A stretch of 64,000 nucleotides of DNA from Psychrobacter alimentarius (GTDB lineage: Bacteria > Pseudomonadota > Gammaproteobacteria > Pseudomonadales > Moraxellaceae), in assembly GCF_001606025.1 (NCBI RefSeq), contig NZ_CP014945.1:2790001-2854000 (forward strand), written 5' to 3'. Shown here piece by piece: positions 54,846-63,573 of this stretch. The notes beneath the pieces are model-generated. The model saw nothing but the letters and a program-made list of their open reading frames with translations, did not search any database and was not told the DNA's origin. Within the stretch, counting starts at the first letter, position 1, and every line of letters begins with the position of its first letter. The translations under genes were made by a program, and so were the position numbers.

Positions 54846-55616
54846 ATGAATGACATGATTGTCTTAAACGATGTGACCAAAAGTTTTTTAAGCGACCGAT
54901 CAATCAAAAACGAAGACGGCAAACCGCATTGGTTTACTGCTGTTGAGCCGACGTCTCTCGCTGTAAAACAAGGGGAAATCTTTGGTCTAATGGGCTATTC
55001 GGGCGCAGGTAAATCGACCCTATTGCGCTTGATTAATATGCTTGAGCGTCCAGATTCAGGTCAAGTCATCATTGATGGGACTGATTTGACGACGTTGTCT
55101 GCCAAAGACTTACGCATTGCTCGGCACAATATTGGTATGATTTTTCAGCAGTTTAACCTCATGTCTAATCGCACCGTTTTTGATAACGTGGCTTTTAATT
55201 TAACAGTGTCAGGTTATCCCAGCCGTGATATTCATAAGCGCGTCATGGAATGTCTTGAAATTGTCGATTTAATAGATCGTGCTGGTCATTATCCTGCACA
55301 GCTATCGGGTGGACAAAAGCAGCGCGTTGGTATTGCCCGAGCCATTGCACCAAGCCCAAAAGTCTTATTGGCTGACGAGCCAACCAGCGCACTCGATCCA
55401 TCGACGACCCGCAGTCTATTGACCTGTCTACGCGATATCAATGAACAACTTGGCGTGACCATTGTGATTGTGACCCACGAGATGAGTGTTATTCGTAGGT
55501 TGTGTGACCGTGCTGCATTATTGCATCAAGGCAAATTGCTAGAAGTGGCAGAAGTAAGAGATGGTTTGATACAGGCAACTACCCAGATTGGCAAAGGCTT
55601 AGTCGTTGAGGACTAA
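54846..55616 (+). CDS. metN: Methionine ABC transporter ATP-binding protein MetN
   Basis: 256 aa from ATG 54846; TTG 54828 and ATG 54855 are also in frame and none has a clear ribosome site. Walker A GYSGAGKST, Q loop IFQQFNLM, signature LSGGQKQRVGIARA, Walker B LLADEPTSALD and switch VTHEM. The VIDLIDRAGHYPAQ segment fits the MetN group. MetN lacks the C-terminal ACT-like (NIL) domain that senses methionine in E. coli MetN, as it ends about 85 residues earlier. Confidence 0.93.
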   Translation: MNDMIVLNDVTKSFLSDRSIKNEDGKPHWFTAVEPTSLAVKQGEIFGLMGYSGAGKSTLLRLINMLERPDSGQVIIDGTDLTTLSAKDLRIARHNIGMIFQQFNLMSNRTVFDNVAFNLTVSGYPSRDIHKRVMECLEIVDLIDRAGHYPAQLSGGQKQRVGIARAIAPSPKVLLADEPTSALDPSTTRSLLTCLRDINEQLGVTIVIVTHEMSVIRRLCDRAALLHQGKLLEVAEVRDGLIQATTQIGKGLVVED

Positions 55617-55635
55617 TGAGGCAGGAGAAATAAAT

Positions 55636-56322
55636 ATGTTAACTGGTACTGAATTATCCGCCTCTATAGACAAGTTGTTTGCGCTGCGCAAAGAGATTGT
55701 GGATGCTTTTATTGATACGTTCATTATGCTCGGCATTTCAACGACAGTCGCTATCGTCATCGGTGGTTTGTTTGGCGTGTTTCTGTTTTTATCAAGCGAT
55801 CGTCAGTTTTTGCAAAACAAAACCTTATACGGTGTACTTGGCGGTATCACCAACTTTATGCGTGCCTTCCCCTTTGTCATCTTGATGATTGCCATGAGTC
55901 CTTTCACCAAAGCCATCGTAGGTACTGGTATCGGACCAATCGCTGCCTCCTTAGTCTTGGCCATCGCCGGTTCGTTTTATTTTGCCCGTCTGGTCGAACA
56001 AAACTTACGTGAAGTACCGCGCGGGATTATTGAGGCCACCGAATCGATGGGCGCACGTCCTTTGACTATCATCAAAGTTTTATTGAATGAAGCGCGCTCT
56101 GGTCTGATATTGTCAGTAACGATTCTTTGTATCAGCTTGCTATCTTATTCGGCAGCGGCAGGTATGATTGGTGGCGGCGGTCTAGGTGACTTGGCAATTC
56201 GTTATGGCTATTATCGTTATCAAACGGAAGTAATGGTTTTTATCGTTCTGGTGCTATCTATCATGGTCATCTCGATTCAAGCCTCTGGCAACTGGCTAGC
56301 TAACCGCATGGACAAACGATAA
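55636..56322 (+). CDS. metI: Methionine ABC transporter permease MetI
   Basis: 228 aa from ATG 55636 (AGGAGA upstream). Five membrane helices; the EAA loop is EATESMGARPLTIIKVLL. The opening DAFIDTFIMLGISTTVAIVI and AAGMIGGGGLGDLAIRYGYY are typical of MetI. It forms the channel with MetN and receives methionine from MetQ. It begins 20 bp after metN. Confidence 0.95.
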   Translation: MLTGTELSASIDKLFALRKEIVDAFIDTFIMLGISTTVAIVIGGLFGVFLFLSSDRQFLQNKTLYGVLGGITNFMRAFPFVILMIAMSPFTKAIVGTGIGPIAASLVLAIAGSFYFARLVEQNLREVPRGIIEATESMGARPLTIIKVLLNEARSGLILSVTILCISLLSYSAAAGMIGGGGLGDLAIRYGYYRYQTEVMVFIVLVLSIMVISIQASGNWLANRMDKR

Positions 56323-56542
56323 CCTCCTTTATAAAAAGTAATAAGAAGGTATAACATACTCTTATTATGAATAAATACGAGGGTTTAATGCGCATTTGTC
56401 CTAAGCAAAATGCTTGACTTTGTTACTGAGACCCTTTAATTTTGTCACTAATTTAACATCCGTTAACTTAGCAGCATTATGATAATGTTGCTTTTTTAAT
56501 GGGCAGATTTTGTTTTCTACTCTCTATTATTAAGGAAGTTCC

Positions 56543-57502
56543 ATGAAATTAACAGATATCAGCCGTCAGTTGGCGACTGCTTTTGCTGCCGTTGGCGTAT
56601 CAGGCCTAGTATTGGTTGGTTGCAGCAATTCATCAGCACCAGAAGCCACCAAAGAGCCAGTGACAGAAGGCGCTACCGCCGAAACTGCTGCGAGCGATAT
56701 CGATCCTGAGCATACAAAAATCGTTATCGGTACGACCGAAGGCGACTTTGCTGATATGGTACGTAACCAAGTTAAGAGCTCACTTGAAGCACAAGGTTAT
56801 GAAGTTGAGTTAGTCGCTTTTACTGATTATGTGCGCCCGAACCTTGCCTTGGCAGAGGGTGACTTGGACATCAATATTTTCCAGCACAAACCGTACCTTG
56901 ATAACTTCAAAAAAGAGAACAATCTTGATCTGGTCGAAGCATTCCAAGTACCAACCGCGCCACTTGGTATCTACTCTGGTAAAAAAACCAGTCTTGATGA
57001 AGCCTATAAAGGCATGAGTGTTTCTGCACCAAATGATCCAAGTAACTTTGCTCGCGCCCTTGTTATGATGAACGATCTTGGCTGGATCAAACTAAAAGAC
57101 AATATCGATCCATTGACGGCATCGAAAACGGATATCGCTGACAACAGTAAATACGAGATCAACATCGTTGAGCTAGAAGCAGCTCAGTTACCGCGCGCTC
57201 GTGATGAAGTTGACTTCGCTGTTATCAATGGTAACTATGCAACCGATTCTGGTATCGAGTTATCAAGCGCTCTATTCCAAGAGCCAAGTTTTGCTTATGT
57301 TAACTGGTCAGCTATCAAGTCTGCTGACGTGGGCAAAAAATGGGTTGAGGACGTGACCAACGCTTATAACTCAGAAGCATTTAAAAAGTATGCTCACGAA
57401 ACTTTCCCAGGTTATAAGTATCCAAAAATGTGGGGAACGGATCATAGCGCCCATACAGATACTGCTGCAAGTACAGCGCCTGCAGAAGCCCCTGCACAGT
57501 AA
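56543..57502 (+). CDS. metQ: Methionine-binding lipoprotein MetQ
   Basis: 319 aa. Lipobox LVGC near Cys27, followed by an Ala/Glu-rich linker to about residue 55. The binding domain holds IVIGTTEGDFADMV, NIFQHKPYLDNF, VSAPNDPSNFARAL and FAVINGNYA, all MetQ/NlpA features. It ends with an Ala/Pro/Thr tail of about 20 residues that most MetQ proteins lack. It is 220 bp after metI, perhaps with its own promoter. Confidence 0.94.
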   Translation: MKLTDISRQLATAFAAVGVSGLVLVGCSNSSAPEATKEPVTEGATAETAASDIDPEHTKIVIGTTEGDFADMVRNQVKSSLEAQGYEVELVAFTDYVRPNLALAEGDLDINIFQHKPYLDNFKKENNLDLVEAFQVPTAPLGIYSGKKTSLDEAYKGMSVSAPNDPSNFARALVMMNDLGWIKLKDNIDPLTASKTDIADNSKYEINIVELEAAQLPRARDEVDFAVINGNYATDSGIELSSALFQEPSFAYVNWSAIKSADVGKKWVEDVTNAYNSEAFKKYAHETFPGYKYPKMWGTDHSAHTDTAASTAPAEAPAQ

Positions 57503-57888
57503 GTTTTTATGTTAGAACCTGCTAGAAGCTAGCATAGCTTTTAGATTCTGAACGCCCATTGTGTAACGCGATGGGCGTTTTTTATGGCGCGGATTTTGAC
57601 ATTGTATTTATAAAAGAGCTAACCCGATACTAAAAATGACGTTACAACCTGTTTGTCCTTTGTAGGAAACCGTCACCTACTCTTTCACTTTGGCTGAGTT
57701 TTTCTTATAGTGGACAAGCTGAATATACGGATGAAGCTTACAGCGATCTAATCGTGCTTAAGTTTAGCTATATTGACCGTTGGTCAGATTAAGACTTAAT
57801 GATATTAAACCATTGCTGAACAACTTGATCCGTTAATTCTTTAAGGCAGACAAGAAATGATAAAACCACAATAAATAAGGATAATAAT
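57503..57888. other. Spacer between metQ and aldo/keto reductase gene
   Basis: 386 bp: a terminator at its left end, then about 300 bp without recognised elements until the ribosome site before 57889 (AATAAGGATAATAAT). Confidence 0.5.
57551..57583 (+). terminator. Terminator of metQ
   Basis: AACGCCCAT / ATGGGCGTT stem with 11-base loop and TTTTT. Confidence 0.88.
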
Positions 57889-58737
57889 ATGAGTGCTAAA
57901 ACTTATAATATGCGTACCGCTGGAAAAGCAAACATCCCTGTACTTGGCTTAGGTACTTGGCAATCAACGGGCCAAGACTGCGTTGCCGTCGTAAAAAAAG
58001 CATTAGAGATGGGCTATGAGCACATTGATACCGCTCAAGCGTATGACAATGAAAAAGAAGTCGGACAAGGCATTAAACAGTCAGGTGTGGCTCGCGATAA
58101 ATTCTTTTTGACCACTAAGATTTTTCCTGATGATATGAAGTTTCAGCCAGAAAAATTGGCAGAAGCGGCGAAGCGTTCTCTAGAAAACCTAGATACAGAT
58201 TATGTGGACTTATTACTACTGCATTGGCCAGATGACCGCGTCCCATTGTCTGAAACGATTCCTGCCTTATGTGAGCTACAAAAACAAGGCCTGACTCGAC
58301 ACATTGGTGTTTCTAACTTTAATATTGCCGATATCATTGAAGCAGAAAAACATGCTGACGTCCCTATTGTCGTAAACCAAGTTGAGTTTCATCCGTTTAT
58401 CAAACAAAATACTTTGCAAACTTTTCTGAATAATCATCATATTTTGTTGGAAGCTTATTCTCCATTAGCCCGTGGCGACGTCTTTGATAATGACATTATT
58501 AAAGAGATTGCCGATAAGCATAAAGTAACACCTGCACAGATATCGCTCGCTTGGATCTTGTCTGACAAGCATCGTGTCGCTATTCCAAAAACGTCTAACC
58601 CTGATCACTTACAAGGAAACTTAGACGCTATCAAGGTAGAGCTGAGTGCAGACGAACTAGACAAGCTTGGTAGCTTAGCGCGTTCTGATGGCCGCAAAAT
58701 TGAACATCCTGACTATAGCCCTGTTTGGGATGACTAA
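57889..58737 (+). CDS. Aldo/keto reductase (DkgA/B-like)
   Basis: 282 aa. Catalytic tetrad: Asp in HIDTAQAY with Tyr in the same motif, Lys in FLTTKIF and His in LLLLHWPDD. LTRHIGVSNFN and the late IPKTSNPDHLQGNL (NADPH binding) complete the family pattern. These enzymes reduce aldehydes and ketones with NADPH, including methylglyoxal and 2,5-diketo-gluconate. Monocistronic. No sign of substrate from context. Confidence 0.93.
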   Translation: MSAKTYNMRTAGKANIPVLGLGTWQSTGQDCVAVVKKALEMGYEHIDTAQAYDNEKEVGQGIKQSGVARDKFFLTTKIFPDDMKFQPEKLAEAAKRSLENLDTDYVDLLLLHWPDDRVPLSETIPALCELQKQGLTRHIGVSNFNIADIIEAEKHADVPIVVNQVEFHPFIKQNTLQTFLNNHHILLEAYSPLARGDVFDNDIIKEIADKHKVTPAQISLAWILSDKHRVAIPKTSNPDHLQGNLDAIKVELSADELDKLGSLARSDGRKIEHPDYSPVWDD

Positions 58738-58770
58738 TAGCGCATTGCTACTATTAAATGATAATTCCTA

Positions 58771-58803
58771 AAAAAGCCACCGATACTATCGGTGGCTTTT
58801 TTA
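58771..58803. terminator. Bidirectional terminator between akr and ccmE
   Basis: AAAAAGCCACCGATA / TATCGGTGGCTTTTT around a short loop; A and T tracts on both sides. Confidence 0.9.
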
Positions 58804-58825
58804 TATTGAGACAATTTTTTTGTCT

Positions 58826-59326
58826 TTATTGCTGGAGCGTTTGAGTCTCATGCACTTTTTCAGCAGGATTGTACTGTTCAGAAGAAGGAATAGCGCCACT
58901 ACGGTTGTTTTCTTTCATTGATTTGGCAACCTCAGGTGGCATATAGTTTTCATCATGCTTGGCCAATACTTCTCCAGCAACAAACGTATCGCCCTGCATT
59001 TTGCCAGTGGCAACAACTCCTGAGTTTTCAGCAAATAAATCAGGCAAGATACCTTGATAAGTCACAGGTACAGTCGATTTAAAATCTGTAATCGCAAACT
59101 CAATACTCAGTGGATCATTTGGCGCACGCTGAACGCTACCTGCCACCACCATACCCCCTGCGCGAATACGTTTATCTTGCGGTGCTTCGCCTTGCGCAAT
59201 GGCTGTCGCGTCAAAGTAGTAATCGGTTTGCTGACCAATGGCGTAAAGCACTAGCACCACGGCTATCGCCGCCCCTGCAAGTGTAAACATAACCCACATC
59301 AGTTTTTTGCGACGAACTGCGTTCAT
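58826..59326 (-). CDS. ccmE: Haem chaperone CcmE
   Basis: 166 aa. One N-terminal membrane anchor (about 10-28). The periplasmic beta-barrel includes [13 protein letters not shown] and [11 protein letters not shown], and the haem-binding His is in [12 protein letters not shown]. CcmE carries haem from CcmABCD to the haem lyase. Last ccm gene here; a 207-bp gap separates it from ccmD. Confidence 0.95.
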   Translation of the reverse strand: MNAVRRKKLMWVMFTLAGAAIAVVLVLYAIGQQTDYYFDATAIAQGEAPQDKRIRAGGMVVAGSVQRAPNDPLSIEFAITDFKSTVPVTYQGILPDLFAENSGVVATGKMQGDTFVAGEVLAKHDENYMPPEVAKSMKENNRSGAIPSSEQYNPAEKVHETQTLQQ

Positions 59327-59533
59327 ACCACTACCTCATTGATGACTCATTGTTTTACAAACTACCAATCTATAAAACAAAAAATATTGAAGAAACTACC
59401 ATTAGAAAAACGTGCCAAAAATGTCTTTCTAATCGTACTCTTCTGGTGGCTATATGGTAGCATTTTTCGCACAAATCCATAAGCCTTATGAGGACTTAAA
59501 AAAGCATATCTTTATGATATTAGGAAGATTTTC

Positions 59534-59767
59534 TTATTTGTTAGACTCGAGTGAAGCCTTTGTCACAGTTGTTGGTACTTTGGCGGTACGCTGTGCTTGA
59601 CGCGCTTGCTGAATGGTCAACTGCTTAATCAGTGCTTGTCTTTGGCGACGGCTGTAGATAATAAATACCAGTATTACGCCAATCGTGATTGCCCAACAAG
59701 ACCACACAAAGACCCCATGCTTACCCATGGCAATAAATTCAGACACGCTATAAAAATAGGGCTGCAT
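59534..59767 (-). CDS. ccmD: Cytochrome c maturation protein CcmD
   Basis: 77 aa with one membrane helix (about 18-38) and a basic Gln/Ala-rich tail. It opens with FYSVSEFIAMGKHGVFVWSC, the CcmD signature. It aids release of haem-loaded CcmE from CcmC. It is 16 bp after ccmC. Confidence 0.92.
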   Translation of the reverse strand: MQPYFYSVSEFIAMGKHGVFVWSCWAITIGVILVFIIYSRRQRQALIKQLTIQQARQAQRTAKVPTTVTKASLESNK

Positions 59768-59783
59768 AATAGTTTCCTAGCCG

Positions 59784-60572
59784 TTATTTGTGTTGACCAC
59801 GGATGTATTCTTTCACCCACGCTTTACCTTGATCGCGATACAAGATTAAGGTGTTGGTACGATAAATAGTCAATGTTGCGACCAGCAAATAACTACCAAT
59901 AATCATCAATAGCAATGGCATCCACATGTCTGCCGACATTTTTGGGGCAGCCGTTAAGGTAAAGGTAGCGCCTTGATGCAAGGTATTCCACCACTCAACT
60001 GAGTACTTGATAATGGGCAAATTGACCGCACCAACAATGGATAAAATGGCGGCGGCTTTGCCTCGATTGGCTGTGTGTTCAAAAGCGGCAAATAGGGCCA
60101 TGACACCTGCATATAAAAATGCCAAAATCAGCATAGAGGTCAAACGTGCATCCCAAACCCAGTAGGTGCCCCACGTGGGCTTTGCCCAAATAGAACCCGT
60201 CAATAAGCTAATCACACATAACAAGAACCCCATTGGAGCAAGTGCTTGAGCGACCAAACTGGCCGTCTTGATTTTCCAGACCAGATAAATCACACCCAAT
60301 ACCGCAAGGGTAAAATAGATAGAAATAGCAAGACTGGCTGCGGGTACATGTATAAAGATAATACGATAGCTATTGCCTTGCAAGTAATCAGGGGGCGCAA
60401 AAGCAAGTCCCCAGATGCTACCGATTAGCAAGCAAATGCTAGCCAATATCGCAAGCCACTTAACCCAAGGCGCAAAAATACGAAAAAACTGTTTGGTACC
60501 CACAGTGGTTAAGAAGCCCTGCCAAATGCGTTGCCACAGGCTGGGAGATGAGACATTATTCAGGTTGGGCAT
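59784..60572 (-). CDS. ccmC: Haem exporter/handling protein CcmC
   Basis: 262 aa, six membrane helices. The tryptophan-rich haem motif is in KPTWGTYWVWDARLTSMLIL; the two external His are in IFIHVPAA and in the later WWNTLHQGATF. It loads haem on CcmE. The N-terminal about 25 residues are longer than usual. Confidence 0.95.
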   Translation of the reverse strand: MPNLNNVSSPSLWQRIWQGFLTTVGTKQFFRIFAPWVKWLAILASICLLIGSIWGLAFAPPDYLQGNSYRIIFIHVPAASLAISIYFTLAVLGVIYLVWKIKTASLVAQALAPMGFLLCVISLLTGSIWAKPTWGTYWVWDARLTSMLILAFLYAGVMALFAAFEHTANRGKAAAILSIVGAVNLPIIKYSVEWWNTLHQGATFTLTAAPKMSADMWMPLLLMIIGSYLLVATLTIYRTNTLILYRDQGKAWVKEYIRGQHK

Positions 60573-60797
60573 GGGAATAAACCTATTACACAGCTTACTG
60601 GTGACGACCGATATAACACATTATGAGCGCTATCATCTGCCAACCTGCTGGCGTTAAACACTGGATAGAATCTACAAAGAACGGCTTACGTACTTAATTG
60701 ACTATTATAACAAAATTGCCAGTTTTCACCACGATGTTAATACATGAAGCGACAACACAAGAAGTTTTGAGAATATATTGACAGTACAGTTTCATAT

Positions 60798-61505
60798 TTA
60801 GTTCAGCCATGCCATTTTTAAAGTCATTGCAATCACCCATGGCATAACTAAGATTGAAATGATGCTGCCTGCTAATAACAAGGCCAATATGGGTAGACCA
60901 TTCAGACCTGTGGCATATAGATCAACAGCGCCCGTTGCAAAAATAAGAACAGGCAATTGCATAGGTAAAGCAATCAATGGCACTAGCACTGCACCATTCT
61001 TCAATGATAGCGTCAAGCTACTGGCGATTGCAGACAGCATTAGCAGCATTGGGCTACCAGCGACGATAGAAGCCATTAATATCATGGTCTCAAACCAGCT
61101 CAGCTGAAACAAAGGCACCGCTAATAAACTGAGTATGGCCACAATGCCACTACTAAATACCCAGTGAATCGCTAAGCGAATCAGTACCCATAATGGCAAT
61201 GACGCTTTGGCAACAACCAATTGTGCCAAGGTGCCATTATCAAAGGCCGGCTTAAACAAACCATCCACACCCATTACCAGCGATAGTAAAGCCGCAATCC
61301 ATACAGCGGATACGCCAAGTCGCTGTAATAGCGCAGGCTCGCTACCGACCGCCAGCGGAAACAAAGTAATAATCACCAAAAACAGTACCAAAGGATATAA
61401 CCACTGCACTGCCCCTTGCTGCTTTACTTGCCACTCGCGTGCCCATAGCTGCATAAAACTGATACCACGCGACGTGTTCTCGATAGTATTGGCGCTTTTC
61501 TTCAT
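60798..61505 (-). CDS. ccmB: Haem exporter subunit CcmB
   Basis: 235 aa, six membrane helices (FPLAVGSEPALLQRLGVSAV, SLVMGVDGLFKPAFDNGTL, ALLLAGSIISILVMPWVIA). ATG 61505 is used; Met18 could also start the protein. It forms the membrane part of the CcmAB ABC complex. Gaps to ccmA (128 bp) and ccmC (225 bp) are wider than is usual. Confidence 0.92.
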   Translation of the reverse strand: MKKSANTIENTSRGISFMQLWAREWQVKQQGAVQWLYPLVLFLVIITLFPLAVGSEPALLQRLGVSAVWIAALLSLVMGVDGLFKPAFDNGTLAQLVVAKASLPLWVLIRLAIHWVFSSGIVAILSLLAVPLFQLSWFETMILMASIVAGSPMLLMLSAIASSLTLSLKNGAVLVPLIALPMQLPVLIFATGAVDLYATGLNGLPILALLLAGSIISILVMPWVIAMTLKMAWLN

Positions 61506-61633
61506 CGCATGTATCGTCCTGTCTGTAGCATTATTGGCTCTTTTGCTAATCGCGCTTATATTATAGTGGGATAAAACCGTATTGATAGGTCAGTCTGAGA
61601 ATGCTATCGCATGACAGACTTTTAGTAAGGTAT

Positions 61634-62263
61634 CTAAACCATATACTCTGTCAGGTCGAGTACTTGATTGGCAACGCCGACTGTTTGATGGCTGGTCATC
61701 AAAATCGCGCCGCCTGCATGAGCAAAGTCGCACAATTTCTCTTCCATCCGCGCTACCATATCGACATCGAGCGCGGTAAAAGGCTCATCAAGCAGCCATA
61801 GCTGGGTCACATCAGGCGTCAAAAGATAAAGCCTTGCAAGGGTAATACGGCGAGTTTGACCAGCGGATAAATGGCTTGAGCTGATCGTTTCAAATCCTTG
61901 TAATCCGACCCAAGTAAGGGCAGCATCAATGTCTTCAGCGCTTGGCGTGATACCATATAGATTCAGTAAAAACGTCAGGTTTTGTGCCACAGTGAGATTG
62001 GGATGAATACCCAATTGATGCGATACATATAACGGCTGCATAGGTAAGCTTGCCACGCCTTGGTAACTGACCTCGCCTGTCAGTACTGGCAATAATCCTG
62101 CCAGCTGCATCAGTAGCGTCGTTTTCCCTGTCCCATTTGCACCAATCAGATGACAAATACTACCCGTAGACAGCTGAAGCGTGACGGCTTCGCATAGCGG
62201 AATTTCACCACGCTGAACGGTCAGCTCATCAAGCACAAGTAAGGGCGTATCCAAAGCCGTCAT
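61634..62263 (-). CDS. ccmA: Haem ABC exporter ATPase CcmA
   Basis: 209 aa from ATG 62263 (GAGAGG upstream). Walker A is GANGTGKTT, signature SAGQTRRITLARL, Walker B LWLLDEPFTALD, switch MTSHQ. It powers release of haem-loaded CcmE from CcmCD. First gene of ccmABCDE; it diverges from the gene at 62340. Confidence 0.94.
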   Translation of the reverse strand: MTALDTPLLVLDELTVQRGEIPLCEAVTLQLSTGSICHLIGANGTGKTTLLMQLAGLLPVLTGEVSYQGVASLPMQPLYVSHQLGIHPNLTVAQNLTFLLNLYGITPSAEDIDAALTWVGLQGFETISSSHLSAGQTRRITLARLYLLTPDVTQLWLLDEPFTALDVDMVARMEEKLCDFAHAGGAILMTSHQTVGVANQVLDLTEYMV

Positions 62264-62339
62264 CAAAACCTCTCGTTATTTATCAAGCGGCAGTCAATAT
62301 TCATCACAAACAAGTACGATGTTCATGGCATAATACTTT

Positions 62340-63515
62340 ATGCTTACCACAAACACACAGTATAACAAATTGTCGATTACTATGACCTCAAAACCTATGC
62401 AGACTTCAAAAGATAGCCAAAACCAAACGACTCAAACAGACATTGAGCATCAGGCCGATATCGATCATAAGACAGATACCAAGCTTGATAAGTCTCAGGA
62501 AAGCCTATCAGAGACAAGCTTAACCATAGACAGCCTGATTGATGCGCAAGTTGATTTTATGCAGCAGTGGCTACGCAACCAAGCTCAACCGTTGAGTATA
62601 GAGGCGTGGCAATGGTTCGGTGCGCAGCCCTTAAACAAATATATTAGTCGTGACCATTTGCAGCATTTGATTAACGACTGGCTTCTTAATCAGCAAATGA
62701 GTGAAGCAATGCGTACTGATATCCGCGACATCTTGCATACGGTTATTTATCATCCCGTCAATGACAATGTACCTTTGTCAGAATTGATAGATGATATGCA
62801 AGTTGAAACGCTTGCCAATTATGTCGGTAGTCACGAGCAGCAGCGTAATATCTTAATTCATACGTTAGTTGGTAATGAGACCTTCACAGACTTATTGACG
62901 CAAACGCTGTATCACGCCATCAATGACTTTATGGAAACCACGCTAGAAAAAGCGGGCGGCGTTGGAAAACTGATGAAGCTTGGACGTAGCTCTTTTGAAA
63001 AAGCCACCAACAGAAACCTTGATGAAAAACTGCAGGCGTATTTGCATCGTAACATTAAGGATTTGGCGCACCGAGCAGAAGCCAACGCGCAAGCGCATTT
63101 ATCCAACGAAGAAGTGGCGCGTTTACTCATCACGGGTTGGGCGCGTATCAAGGAGCAACCTGTCAGTCATCTACAAACCTACCTGCGTGATGAGCCTAAT
63201 AACAGTAGTATCGATCATATCGAAGCTGGTATTCAACAAAGCTACAACCGTTTGCGTGTGTCGCCTTATTTGCATAGTCTGGTAGCAGCGAGTATTGATA
63301 CATGGTACGCCAATCATCAAACGGATAGTATTGCTACCGTTGCTGCCAGCTTATATATTGATAAGCAAGCCATGACAGAATTTAGTACAGCGTTATTGCC
63401 TGTGGTATACGATGCCCTAGAAAGCCCATGGTTTACAGCGCACACTCGCAAGATGCTACAAGCGTTTTATGATCAACCAAAAATCAAAGAGGGATTAATA
63501 CTGAGTAACGGCTGA
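62340..63515 (+). CDS. Protein of unknown function, helical
   Basis: 391 aa from ATG 62340; Met15 (62382) is an alternative and neither has a ribosome site. About 60 N-terminal residues are polar and rich in Gln, Thr, Asp and Lys. The rest is predicted all-helical with no membrane segment or signal. A glycine-containing stretch (EKAGGVGKLMKLGRSSFEKA) stands near residue 200 and a Trp/Tyr-rich end closes the protein. I do not recognise a family. It precedes the truncated gene at 63574 in the same direction. Confidence 0.75.
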   Translation: MLTTNTQYNKLSITMTSKPMQTSKDSQNQTTQTDIEHQADIDHKTDTKLDKSQESLSETSLTIDSLIDAQVDFMQQWLRNQAQPLSIEAWQWFGAQPLNKYISRDHLQHLINDWLLNQQMSEAMRTDIRDILHTVIYHPVNDNVPLSELIDDMQVETLANYVGSHEQQRNILIHTLVGNETFTDLLTQTLYHAINDFMETTLEKAGGVGKLMKLGRSSFEKATNRNLDEKLQAYLHRNIKDLAHRAEANAQAHLSNEEVARLLITGWARIKEQPVSHLQTYLRDEPNNSSIDHIEAGIQQSYNRLRVSPYLHSLVAASIDTWYANHQTDSIATVAASLYIDKQAMTEFSTALLPVVYDALESPWFTAHTRKMLQAFYDQPKIKEGLILSNG

Positions 63516-63573
63516 CTTGCTGTTTGAAAGTATTTTTCAATATTTCACATTATCTACTGTTTATCACCCTATT

